A DNA stretch of 64,000 nucleotides from Myxocyprinus asiaticus (lineage: Eukaryota > Chordata > Actinopteri > Cypriniformes > Catostomidae): assembly GCF_019703515.2 (NCBI RefSeq), contig NC_059368.1, forward strand, positions 31,036,289-31,100,288, read 5' to 3'. Shown here in pieces: positions 32,800 through 41,940 of the stretch; the first letter of the stretch is position 1, and every line of letters begins with the position of its first letter. The translations under genes and the position numbers were made by a program. Under the pieces are notes generated by a model that saw only the letters and a program-made list of their open reading frames with translations, made no database searches and was not told where the DNA came from.

Positions 32800-33420
32800 C
32801 AAGTGCTAATGTAAACAGACTTGGCTGCATGCATCGGATAATCGTGCTTGATCAGCATGTTTTTACTGAGTTTACGAGTTTTAAACTGTTATTGTGGTGC
32901 TTTTTTGATAGTTTTGCAGAAAACAAACACATTATATACCTGAAAAGACTGTTTGAGTTGCTGTTTGTGTAAATGAAAACCACATCTGCACATAATCAAC
33001 AGACGTGGCTGCGTGCATGGGAAGATCGCGTTTAAATATGATGGCTGTGCATATACAAGCTGTGAACTGTCATCGTGGTACTTTGGTGACAATTAAACTC
33101 TTTGAGTAGCTGTTTGTTTGATGAATGACAACCGCTACTAATGCAAACAAATGGCAGCACGCATCGGAGGAAGATTGCGTTTGATGTATTGACTGTGCGT
33201 ATAAGAGCTGTAAACTTTTTATCGTGGTACTTTGGTGACGAATTGAATGTATGTATATAAAATAAACATATTCTGTGGTTTAAAAGACTGTATAAGTAAC
33301 TGTTTGAGCTAATATAAATAACAGATGCTTGACCAGTGCAGACTGAGTCGGAGTGAAATCCGATTTGAATCTTGCAGCTTGTAACGTAACTGTCTATTGC
33401 AGAAACACATATGTGTGACG
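32800..33420. repeat. Degenerate tandem repeat, ~150-190-bp unit, 3.5 copies
   Basis: Units start near 32810, 32995, 33145 and 33320. Each has GGC(T/A)GC(G/A)(T/C)GCAT, then a short spacer, a (T/C)GTG(G)T(G/A)CTTTG-type block (32892, 33074, 33223) and a CTGTTTG block (32950, 33108, 33299). Overlapping minus-strand frames reflect this repetition, not genes. Confidence 0.6.
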
Positions 33421-33576
33421 CTACTCTGCGGGGCCCAGTTATAAACATTCACATATGTGTGATGGTACGTATGAAAGGGTTAAAGCTGAAACAATCACCA
33501 ATCAACAAACAGAATTGCAAAACAAAAAATTATAATAATAATAATAACAATAAAAATAAACCAGGCTTTTGACTAC

Positions 33577-33612
<36 letters not shown>

Positions 33613-33962
33613 ATACAACTTTAATAATAAAGGTACTCCACTAAAATAACTGACAGTTCTGCTCTTAACAATGTTTGAGCTTAGATTAAATGCACAATTG
33701 GCAAAAAAACAATGTGCTGCTTTTTTCATTCTTTCTTTTGGTTATTATTCTTTTTTGCGCTTTAGTATCATGCAGTAACACACTGACATAAAGATTGAAG
33801 TATGTAGTTATGAAAACATAGACCCTCTCCTGGAAATCCCAACACAATTGGTCAGAAGAGATGCATATTTCCAGCTGTAAATGGCGATGGTGCCTGTTAT
33901 TACACATCTTAATGCATCTTAATACCAGGGCACAAATACACACATACAGCTGGATTGTATGA

Positions 33963-34014
<52 letters not shown>

Positions 34015-34410
34015 TCACACACACACAGCTGGAGTGTGTGGGTGAGTGAGAGAGAGTGAATTCAAACTGATACACTAGGTTAAAGTTATTTTATTGTTTC
34101 TTTTTTCTGTCAAAGTGACAAACAGTATTTGGAATTATCAGTCAATGCTTAAAAAAAAAAACATATGTAAATAGATGTATGAATGTTTATAAATTCTTAT
34201 TAATTCCATGAATATTGGAGTCATGGAATTAATCTGTTTATTTTATTGCATTTTATGGTTCAATGCCATCACATTTATATAATTCAGTTAATGCATTTAC
34301 TTAGTTTGACATTATAACAGTCTAATTTTGATCTGTTTGATTCCTACTGCTGTATTCAACTTGTATTTTCTGCGTATTAAGCTGGAATAGGAGAAAGCAT
34401 TTTAAATGAA

Positions 34411-34455
<45 letters not shown>

Positions 34456-34463
34456 TACACAGC
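33421..34463. other. Non-coding interval with simple repeats
   Basis: Contains poly(A) at 33580-33609, (CT)n/(CA)n at 33967-34028 and (AAT)n at 34410-34454, the last almost abutting the LTR element's target site. Confidence 0.85.
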
Positions 34464-34468
34464 ACCTT
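34464..34468. repeat. Target site duplication, left (ACCTT)
   Basis: ACCTT directly precedes the 5' LTR and is repeated at 36670-36674 directly after the 3' LTR. Five bases is the usual duplication for gypsy-type integration. Confidence 0.85.
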
Positions 34469-34804
34469 TGTCACATATTCCCTGTGTTTTTGTTTAGACT
34501 TTTATTTTGAAATTCTTGTTTAGTTCCCCGTTCCTGTTTCCTGTTAATTTTGTAATCCTTTGTAGTTTCTTTTCATGATTGGTTTTCCCCTGACTGTTTT
34601 CCCCAGGTGTTCCTCATTTCCTTGTTTGCCCATTTGTATTTAAGCCCTTGTTTCCCCTGGTTTCTTTGTCAGTCTTCACACGTGTTGTCATGTTCTGTGC
34701 CTGGTTTCCCGAGTTTTGTTTCATTTTATTCTGAGTACTTTGTTTTTATTTGGTTTCCATTAAAAGCTGCATTTAGATCCTCATTCCTCGCCTGCCTCCT
34801 CACA
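34469..34804 (+). repeat. 5' LTR (336 bp)
   Basis: It starts TGTCACATATTC and ends CCTCCTCACA. Aligned by eye with the 3' LTR it shows roughly 16-17 substitutions, a 1-base indel and a ~10-base block (CCCCTGGTT region) missing from the 3' copy. Confidence 0.92.
34637..34676 (+). promoter_or_regulatory. LTR promoter: TATA-like box and predicted transcript start
   Basis: TATTTAA at 34637-34643 is a TATA-like box. About 27 bases further lies CTTTGTCAGTCTT (34664-34676), where RNA polymerase II would be expected to start. This start block is complementary to the priming site after the LTR. The start itself is predicted, not shown. Confidence 0.55.
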
Positions 34805-34805
34805 G

Positions 34806-34818
34806 AAAGACTGACCAA
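34806..34818 (+). other. Putative self-priming site
   Basis: AAAGACTGACCAAG just inside the LTR is complementary to CTTTGTCAGTCTT at 34664-34676: nine consecutive pairs (AAGACTGAC with GTCAGTCTT) and 12 of 13 overall. Tf1 and sushi-type elements prime reverse transcription with the first ~11 bases of their own RNA in this arrangement. No TGG of a tRNA-type site is present at this position. Confidence 0.6.
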
Positions 34819-34821
34819 GGG

Positions 34822-35833
34822 ATGGATCTAGCGGCTGTCAGAATTCTACTCCTTCAACAAGGGGACCGTCCAGTTGAGGATCATGTCCGTGAGTTTTTAG
34901 AGCTGGCAAATGAAGTGCACTATCCAGACCGCTCTCTGGTGGTTTTCTTCCAGGCCGGTCTGAATAGTGCACTGAGGGAACTGATGCCTCCAGCTGATCC
35001 TCACTGGATGCTTGGCGAATATGTGGAGAAGGCCCTGGAATTTTGCAGTTCCTATTATACAGTGGATTATGACGGGAACCCCGGCCCAAAACCTTCGTCT
35101 TCGGCTCCCTTGTCGAAGCCTTCCACGGCCCCTGTCTCCAAGGTGCGTAGGTCCATGAAGACCCTACCTCAAAAATTGTCTGCGCCCACGCCTGCCACGG
35201 TCAACGAGCCAGTGCCCACGCCTGCCACGGTCAACGAGCCAGTGCCCACGCCTGCCACGGTCAACGAGCCAGCGCCCACGCCTGCCACGGCCAACAAGTT
35301 GCCAGCCTCGTCCGTCCCAGAGCCAGCGTTGCCAGCCTCGTCCGTCCCAGAGCCAGCGTTGCCAGCCTCGTCCGTCCCAGAGCCAGCGTTGCCAGCCTCG
35401 TCCGTCCCAGAGCCAGCGTTGCCAGCCTCGTCCGTTCCAGAGCCAGCGTTTCCAACTTCGGCCATCCAGAGGAGGAGGAAGAGAAGTTTCTGTTCCCGAG
35501 TCTCCTCCCATGCCCACGACCACAGAGGTCGTTCCCGAGCCTCCTCCCATGCCCACAACCACAGAGGTCGTTCCCGAGCCTCCTCCCATGCCCACGACCA
35601 CAGAGGTCATTTCCGAGTCTCCTCCCATGCCCACGACCACAGAGGTCGTTTCCCATTCATCCAGGTCTCTTTGTCTCGAGCCTCCCACAGCTCCGCCTCC
35701 AGAGTCCTCCACAAATCCACCCCCAGAGACTATTTCCCCAGCGGCTCTGCCCACTCCCTCAGAGACTCCTCCTACAGCGCCTCCACCACCTGACCCAGTC
35801 CCCTGTCCTGCGGCCACCTTCCTGGCCTCCTGA
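34822..35833 (+). CDS. Gag-like protein with repeat-rich proline/alanine tail, probable frameshift
   Basis: The ATG at 34822 lies 18 bases past the LTR and opens a 323-codon frame to 35793. Residues 1-~85 look like part of a retroviral-type Gag capsid region (LLQQGDRPVEDHVREFLELA, FFQAGLNSALRELMP, WMLGEYVEKALEF). No CCHC knuckle follows. Then come four 10-residue units TPATVNEPVP-like and five LPASSVPEPA units. Near 35470-35488 the sensible reading appears to move to another frame: from 35489 that frame gives four 13-residue PPMPTTTEVVPEP-type units and a proline-rich end closing at 35831-35833, whereas the first frame becomes Arg/Ser/His-rich. Whether the shift is decay or programmed cannot be told. 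The product could coat element RNA. No other function is evident. Confidence 0.65.
35185..35448 (+). repeat. Two adjacent 30-bp tandem arrays in the gag-like ORF
   Basis: Four units of a CCCACGCCTGCCACGGTCAA-type repeat (35185-35304) are followed by five nearly identical units of a TTGCCAGCCTCGTCCGTCCC-type repeat (35299-35448). Unit lengths are multiples of three, so the reading frame is kept. Confidence 0.92.
35489..35644 (+). repeat. 39-bp tandem array, four units
   Basis: Units centre on GTTCCCGAGCCTCCTCCCAT and ACCACAGAG. 39 is again a multiple of three. Long frames on the opposite strand across this array are by-products. Confidence 0.9.
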
Positions 35834-35900
35834 CCCTGTCTCAGCCCGGCGGCCACCTCCCAGGACTCCTGACCCAGTCCCCACCTTGAGGTCATCTCCC

Positions 35901-36128
35901 TGGTCTCCTGGCCATCCGCCTGATCTGCTCTGGTCTCCCTGGTCTCCTGGCCGTCCGCCTGATCTGCTCTGGTCTCCCTGGTCTCCTGGCCGTCCGCCTG
36001 ATCTGCTCTGGTCTCCTGGCCGTCCGCCTGATCTGCTCTGGTCTCCTGGCCGTCCGCCTGATCTGCTCTGGTCTCCTGGCCGTCCGCCTGATCTGCTCTG
36101 GTCTCCTGGCCGTCCGCCTGATCTGCTC
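35901..36128 (+). repeat. 30-bp tandem array, seven units with two 9-bp spacers
   Basis: Units begin TGGTCTCCTGGCCGTCCGCC; TGGTCTCCC spacers follow the first and second units. One plus-strand frame through it (35886-36209) reads SPGRPPDLLW repeats, but it starts after the gag-like stop, so coding status is unclear. Confidence 0.9.
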
Positions 36129-36342
36129 TGGTCTTCTTGGTCCTCTGAGCCTGCAGCTTCGCCCTGGTTCACCATCCCCCGGCTCTGCCTTGGTTTCAAG
36201 CCTCCCTGACTTTGCTTGTTCCTCTGCTCCCCTTGCCCCTTGTGTCCCCCTGAACTACCTGTTTTCCCCCACACCCCATGGACAATTTGTTTTTTTGTTT
36301 TATTTTTTTGGAGCGTCTGGAATCCGCTCCTTAAAGGAGCTC

Positions 36343-36669
36343 TGTCACCTATTCCATGTGTTTTTGCTTAGACTTTTATTTTGAAATTCTTGTTTGGTTC
36401 CCCATTCCTGTCTCCTGTTAATTTTGTAGTCCTTTTGTAGTTTCTTTTCATGATTGGTTTTCCCCTGACTGTTTTCCCCAGGTGTTCCTCATTTCCTTGT
36501 TTGCCCATTTGTATTTAAGCACTTGTTTCTTTGTCAGTCTTCACATGTGTTGTCACGTTCTGTGCCTGGTTTCCCGAGTTTTGTTTCGTTTTATTCTGAG
36601 TACTTTGTTTATCTTTAGTTTCCATTAAAATCTGCATTTAGATCCTCATTCCTCACCTGCCTCCTCACA
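36343..36669 (+). repeat. 3' LTR (327 bp)
   Basis: Starts TGTCACCTATTCC and ends CCTCCTCACA. It keeps the TATTTAAG box, the TTTGTCAGTCTT start block and an ATTAAA poly(A)-signal-like hexamer at 36624-36629, which would terminate the element's transcript. Confidence 0.92.
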
Positions 36670-36674
36670 ACCTT
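36670..36674. repeat. Target site duplication, right (ACCTT)
   Basis: Direct repeat of 34464-34468. Confidence 0.85.
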
Positions 36675-37599
36675 TAAAAAGTAGACCAAACTACTCAGTT
36701 TTTCCTGTTAGTGATTTAAAGGGATTAAAAAACAGAAATGGATGCAGTAGTTTGGCCTGACAGAACAACTAACCTCTGCTTGCTTATAGTGGTTTAAGGG
36801 GGCAAGTGTGTACTGCTTCCCGCCTGAGCCTTTTCCACACCACACAGAGGTGTTTTGGGATTATTTAAGACTAGCATCAATCTGTAGCCTTAAACAACAC
36901 CTAAGGTACCTCTGTGAGTGACAACAGACAATATTACACACACACAAAAATAGCAGCTTGCTTTTCACTGATATAATACGGGCTGATTAACAGATGCCTT
37001 GGAAGTAGCAAAAATGCATAATTTCTTTCTATGCAGCAAAAAAAAAGGTGGAATGTTCACCCTTGCACCATTTCACAACCTCAGTTTATATGTGTACAGA
37101 GGAGGAAAAGGAGCTCTCAGTGGCTTTAATGGGTTCTAAACTGGGGTCCAGCCTCTGTTTAAGAGGGTAGGCTATTGAAGAGGGTATGTACACAAGGCAA
37201 CAAAAGTGGGGTTGCTGCCCAGACAATTGCAGTGGAATTAGAGTTGGCATCCCTTACTTTCAACACAATGGATGGAAACTAGAAGAGGGATGGACCTTAT
37301 TACACGGAGTGGTGAAAGAGTGCTGTTCATTAAAGACAAGTGTATTTTGATGAGGTTTGAGTGTATATATGGTTTGAAGGGTCTTCTCTACATTTCTGGG
37401 ATCTGGGGAGTTATGAGCAAATAACAGTTGTTTTTCAAGTGGTTCTAATGGCCAACTCTTTGATGCTTTTGAACATGGCTTGAGATGTTTATTCACATCA
37501 ATTTTAACCCCTGTCTTTCATCTCAGGTCCCCTAAAATCGGCCATTATGTATTTTCTCTCCATGTTGAGAGGAAAAAAAATTGCTATACTGTACAGTAT
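36675..37599. other. Non-coding interval
   Basis: Nothing recognisable. Confidence 0.4.
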
Positions 37600-37960
37600 A
37601 AGGTTCAAAAATGTTTTAAAGATTGTGTGGATTAATTGAGGTAGTGTGTGTGTGTGTGTATATAAACTATAGGTTTGGCTATAGTGAAAATGTCCACACT
37701 AATATGGTGAAATTGATAGAAAACCCATTAGTGAGGACATTTTAGGTGGTACTCACAAGTAAAAAAGGCTAATAAATCAGCCAAAGCATGTTTAGCTTTA
37801 AATCTATATATATGCACAGGTTTATGTGAGGGTTAGGTTTAGGGGTAGGGTTAGGGTATAGAATATATATTTAGCCTGCTATGAAATCAGTGGAATTCTA
37901 TGAGATATCATCACTAATATAGTGAAACAAACCTGTGTGTGTGTGTGTGTGTGTGTTACA
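37600..37960. repeat. Interspersed repeat with GT tracts and GGGTTAGG-type stretch
   Basis: GT runs flank the block (37640-37658, 37934-37955). It contains GTGAGGGTTAGGTTTAGGGG (about 37825) and the phrase AATATGGTGAAA / AATATAGTGAAA twice. It resembles abundant fish repeats with degenerate GGGTTAGGGT strings, not a telomere. Confidence 0.45.
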
Positions 37961-38088
37961 GAAAGAGGGAGTGTCTGTCATAAATCAAACATGCCATTCT
38001 TTGGTAAATATTTGCATGTGCTAATTGAGATCATTAGTATTTTGAATGGAGCACAAAGGCATTTGAGCAGAGTACAGAGAAATGTCTT

Positions 38089-38333
38089 GGTTATGTTTAA
38101 CCTTGGTTCCCTGAGGGGAAGGAGACGTAGCATATGAACACTATGGGATACTGTCCAAGTGTCACTTGGTCTGAAGCTCTAATACAATTACGGCAATTTA
38201 TTGGCTGATGGCGCTTAAGCAACATGCCCTAGGGAGCTACGTCATGGGCTCCATAAAGGCACTCACTTTCGAGCCATCAAGTCAGATTTTCTGCAAAAGG
38301 CATGAGCCAATGCAGTTTGACCAGCAATGCAAT
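38089..38333 (-). repeat. DIRS copy 1 inverted terminal repeat (element 3' side)
   Basis: From GGTTATGTTTAACCTTGG through CAATTTATTGGCTGATGGCG and GGGCTCCATAAAGGCACTC, this is the inverse of 41715-41940 and of the right end of copy 2. Confidence 0.8.
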
Positions 38334-38430
38334 GTCTCATTCCCCTCAAGGAACCAAGGTTGCATACATAACCGAGACATTCCCTTTCGTGGAACTTGAG
38401 CTGTGTATGAACGCTATGGGAACGATATAC
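38334..38430. other. Internal complementary region of DIRS copy 1
   Basis: Bases 38334-38377 (CCCCTCAAGGAACCAAGGTT... CATAACC) are complementary to the outer left end (38089-38128). The directly following bases (CATTCCCTTTCGTGGAACTT, GAGCTGTGTATGAACG) match the complement of the outer right end (41890-41940). Joined complements of both termini just inside one inverted repeat are the defining internal complementary region of DIRS-type elements, thought to template circle closure. Confidence 0.75.
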
Positions 38431-38503
38431 ATTCAAGCCATGCGAACAGTAGCTGCCAACTGTCTAAGCCCGTGTGGCAAACATAGAGTGGTCCACAAGT
38501 GAG

Positions 38504-39669
38504 CTAAAGCATCTGAATAAAAGAAATTATAGATTTACTCTTATTCCAATAGAGAGAACCTGGGAAGCAGGAGTCAAAAGACTCGTCCAGATTATAAAAT
38601 CTAACAAATGTATGTGGAGAGGACCACCTTGCTGCCATACAAATATCCTCCAAGGACACACCTCTAGCCAAAGTCCATGAGGATGCCATGCTCATCGTAG
38701 ATTGGGCTCAAATACCTGAAGGCGAAGGTAAACCGCACGCTTCATAAGCACTCGAAATTGCATCAATAAGCCAGACAGTCTTTGCTTGGACACGATACAT
38801 CTCTGTTGCGGCCACCAAAACACACAAACAACTGCTCTGACTTATGCCTTTGCTAGTACGGTCAACATAAACTCACAGCGCCCGAACTGGGCAAAGTATA
38901 TGTAACCTTTCATGCTCTTCCTACTCAAATGGGGAAGGAGAGAAGGACTGTAAATTAATGGTCTGCGAGCGAAATGATGCAGAATTAACCTTGGGCAAAT
39001 AGCCCAAACAAGGTCTTAACACAACCTTTGAACACCCTGGTGCAAAATCCATCCACAAGGGATTGATCGACAGGGCATGCAAATCACAACTCTCTAAAAC
39101 GATGCCAATGCCACTAGCAGGGCCGTTTTAAGAGTCAAAAAGGTATCAATAACTGTTATCAAGGGCTCGAACAGGGCACCCGAAAGCGCCTTTAACAGAA
39201 CAGATAAATCCCATAAAGGGACGGGGATGGGACGAAAAGTACTAAGCCTGCATACCCCCCATATAAAACGAGAGATAATAGAATGTCTGCCAACAGAGAC
39301 TCTATTGATAAGCACATGTTCAGCCACTATAGCAGCAACATAGATTTTAAGCATTGCCGGGGTAACCCCGGCCCCGAAACACTCCGGCAACAATCCCAGC
39401 ACTGTACCGACAGGGCAGTGAACTGGATTTTAATTTTGCGCTGTACACCAAGAAGTGAAAATACACCAATTAAACGTGTATAGCCTCCTTGTTGATGGAG
39501 CTCTAGCATTTAGAATGGTTTCAACCACAGCGGGGGATAAACCATCATTCAAAAGAACGCCCCGTTGAGGGGCCACACCCATAACTTCCATAAATGCGCA
39601 TCGATGCCAAGTGGTGCTAGGGGTGAGAGAGAAAACAAGAGGGGCAATGTGATGTCTCACTCGAAGCAA
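38504..39669 (-). pseudogene. Tyrosine recombinase of DIRS copy 1, broken into frames
   Basis: Read from 39669 downward: GLSPAVVETILNARAPSTRR and LYTFNWCIFTSWC (N-terminal, 39430-39560), KIYVAAIVAEHV, VGRHSIISRFI, VPLWDLSVLLKAL, LTLKTALLVALAS (39094-39350), then in other frames SEQLFVCFGG, and finally SSWTLARGVSLEDI and WSSPHTFVRFYNLD (38504-38695). The Tyr of VRFY at 38594-38596 is the likely nucleophile. The enzyme would insert circular cDNA. Several shifts and stops break it. Confidence 0.82.
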
Positions 39670-40075
39670 ACAACGGAACGGAAGTCCGAATGGAAGAAAG
39701 CAAAATAAAAAAAAGCAAATCTGAGAAAATGCCTGTGCTTTGGCACAGTCTGACTATGGAAATAAGCGTCCTTCAAATCTATTGTCACAAACCGGTCCCC
39801 TGGCTGTACTTGTGACATTATTTGTTTCTGCATCATCATTCTGAATTGACATTATATTAGAGTGAAATTTAAACGTCTCAAATCCAGAATGGGACGCAAG
39901 CCACCATGATATAACCATGCTCTATCATTAGAATTACCCATTTCGTAATGTTTTGCAACTGCTGCCAAGCTGCTAGACAGGCAGACAGAGGAATAAATGC
40001 ATGGCTTTCTCCTGTAGCTCAAAAAGTAAACACTAGATGGCGCTCTTGGCGATTGTTCTACTATCAGTGGCACAG
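39657..40075 (-). pseudogene. Reverse transcriptase fragment of DIRS copy 1
   Basis: HGGLRPILDLRRLN (fingers) and, after a small shift, QKQIMSQVQPGDRFVTIDLK with DAYFH and PKHRHFLRFAF are readable. TIDLKDAYFH holds the first palm Asp. Then the frame degenerates and runs into recombinase sequence: PFGLSLAPRTF, YLDD and RNase H, present in part in copy 2, are deleted. Confidence 0.82.
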
Positions 40076-41714
40076 TGGAAGGAGACCCATGTGCCTTTGC
40101 TACTGCGGCCTATTGAATAAGAGTAAATAATGTTTTGCCTGTATTAAATCCATGCATGCATAAAAAAAACCTGAAGTGTATACAGCAGAGATACTCATGG
40201 AATAAAACATCTTCCCTGGCATGTTAAACAGGGAAGATTGTAGGGAGAACTACCCCTATTATATCTAGGTATGTATAAAAGCCACCCTGAAGTGTGTATA
40301 CAGCAGGGACGTTCATGATAAAACCTCTTCCCAAGCATTTTGAGCGGAGAAGAGTCTGTGAACGTGGGGGATATTGGGAACAAGCAGGTCAGCCACAACA
40401 ACCCCAGCATTGCTTTGGGGGGACAGCGTGTGGTGCTTATGAGTGTATGTTTTGTGTACACTTGTGCTTGTTGAACATCAAATTCTGGTACGCATGCCTC
40501 GAGACCCTTGGTCATGGAGACAGAGGCTGAATTCAGGATGCGATCTCTCAATGTTCACTCCCCAGTGCAAGCTTCGGGAGGAAAATGAACTATATTCTGG
40601 TTGTCGGGCTTTTGAGGCGTGTACATCGGTGAACTGACCAAAGGGCAAAAAGGGGGAAAACGGATACATTTATATGGTCCAATTTCGTTCACTGAATGGG
40701 GCTCACCATTCGTTACATTACCAAGCCTGTCAGGCTCGTGAGTAGACCTATTTTTATCGTACATTGAGTTATATTATGCATGCCCTGAGACCCTTGGTCA
40801 TGGAGGCAGAGGCAAAACTCAAGCTGAAAATATTCAATGCTTGTTCACCAGTGCAAATTATGGGGGAATCTGAGCTAAATTAATGTGTTGAAAAACGGGT
40901 TAGACACTAAACCGGTCCCAGTATATACAATGGGGGAACTACGGGTAGTGCTTTTGCACACTGGACAAAGAATTATTGAGAATGCTCAACATAAATTCAC
41001 AACGTTATTCACGGGGGGAGACAAACACAACTTCGAACGTTCGAGGTATGAAGAACGGCACATTTGACTCGATAGTGAACTCAGCTTCATGCATAAATAC
41101 TTTAGCAGGCTTCGGCTGGTCGGAAGACTGCAGTACTCTGAAGGGCACCGATCCGAACCCCAAGTGCTTGTTTCTGTAAGCGACAAATGTGGGGGGGAGC
41201 GCTTGCTAACCTCGATTCATAGGAGGAGGCAAAAAGTTCATTGTCTGTCACCCTCACAAAAATAGCATCGCCTTGACCAAATTGTTCCCCAGCGCAAACC
41301 ATGGAGGGAAAACGAGGGAAAGTCCAAACGGAGCCAGTGAACTCCAAAAAGGCACTCCTTAACGTGATACACTTGACTGGAATGCAAAACCATCATGTGT
41401 AGATCCAACAGCTGTCTAAAAAGAATGACATCCATGCCGACATTGAAAAATCGAGCAGAGAAAGCAGTGCGCGATTTCGGTGCCATTCGCACTCCTATCT
41501 TCTCAGACACAAAGCCGAAATCCCAAACGGATCCAGAACACGGAGCTCCAATATGGAGGCTGTAAAACTGGTACAAGTGGGGATAACGCCTCATGGTGAG
41601 AAATTGCGAGACTCGACGAAGCACCGTTGTCCTCATCGGTAATGTTTGGAAAACCACATTGAAATTCCTCTGAAATTTACACTGTGTCAACGTCATCCTT
41701 ATGTGTTTGCCACT
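40076..41714 (-). other. DIRS copy 1 5' region with internal duplications, no clear ORF
   Basis: DIRS elements carry gag here. I see only broken frames. Blocks with ACAGCAGGGAC, CCAGCATT, GTTTTGTGTACACTTGTGCT and GAGACCCTTGGTCATGGAG recur (about 40170, 40290, 40500, 40780), echoing the ~285-bp tandem units of copy 2. Confidence 0.55.
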
Positions 41715-41940
41715 AAAAAGGGAGAAAAATAATCCTTACTTAGACAATTTGTGCACTGAAGAACAGAAAATCGATTGTGCGATAGCGAACACCTTTATAG
41801 AGCCTGTGACGTTGTTCCCAAGGGGGCGTCTTTAAGCTCCATCAGCCAATAAATTGGCGTGATTGTAGAAGGGCACACGGACAGTGTCACATATTGTTCA
41901 TACGCAGCTCGAGTTCCACGAAAGGGAACTAGTTATGTAC
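41715..41940 (-). repeat. DIRS copy 1 inverted terminal repeat (element 5' side)
   Basis: Contains CATCAGCCAATAAATTGGCG and ends GAGTTCCACGAAAGGGAACT; its complement matches 38089-38333 in order and spacing. Confidence 0.78.

Larger units (their letters stand above)
34469..36669 (+). mobile_element. Compact gag-only LTR retroelement, structurally complete
   Basis: Two direct LTRs (336 and 327 bp, TG...CA) enclose 1,538 bp. ACCTT is duplicated at both edges. Inside is one gag-like ORF with repeat arrays; no protease, RT, RNase H or integrase is visible on either strand, so it must borrow these enzymes. No tRNA-type primer site follows the LTR; a self-complementary site is present instead. A short purine tract (AAAGGAG, 36333-36339) precedes the 3' LTR. 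LTR divergence of about 5% suggests an insertion that is not very recent. The helper may be a Tf1/sushi-like gypsy element, an inference from the priming signal only. Confidence 0.88.
38089..41940 (-). mobile_element. DIRS-like tyrosine-recombinase retroelement, copy 1
   Basis: On the minus strand the order is decayed 5' region, reverse transcriptase, tyrosine recombinase, then internal complementary region. The ends are inverted repeats, not direct LTRs. This set is specific to DIRS-like elements, which reverse transcribe to a circle and insert by recombinase without target duplication. RT is joined to the recombinase by a deletion that removed the YLDD part of RT and RNase H, so the copy is dead. 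Copy 2 (47087-51280) is related but deleted differently. Confidence 0.85.

Noticed and set aside
35164..35895. Long minus-strand frames with Gly/Val- or Trp/Gly-rich repeats
   Set aside because: They mirror the tandem arrays of the plus-strand gag-like ORF; unit lengths divisible by three keep several frames open on both strands.
35901..36128. 30-bp repeats as a possible CRISPR array
   Set aside because: Units are directly tandem or separated by the same 9-bp spacer, and the setting is an animal retroelement.
37825..37860. Interstitial telomere repeat
   Set aside because: GGGTTAGG strings are irregular and few, and lie inside a dispersed repeat.
41238..41696. 152-residue minus-strand frame as intact DIRS Gag
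   Set aside because: Only part of it resembles a decayed stretch of copy 2 and no Gag motif is visible.
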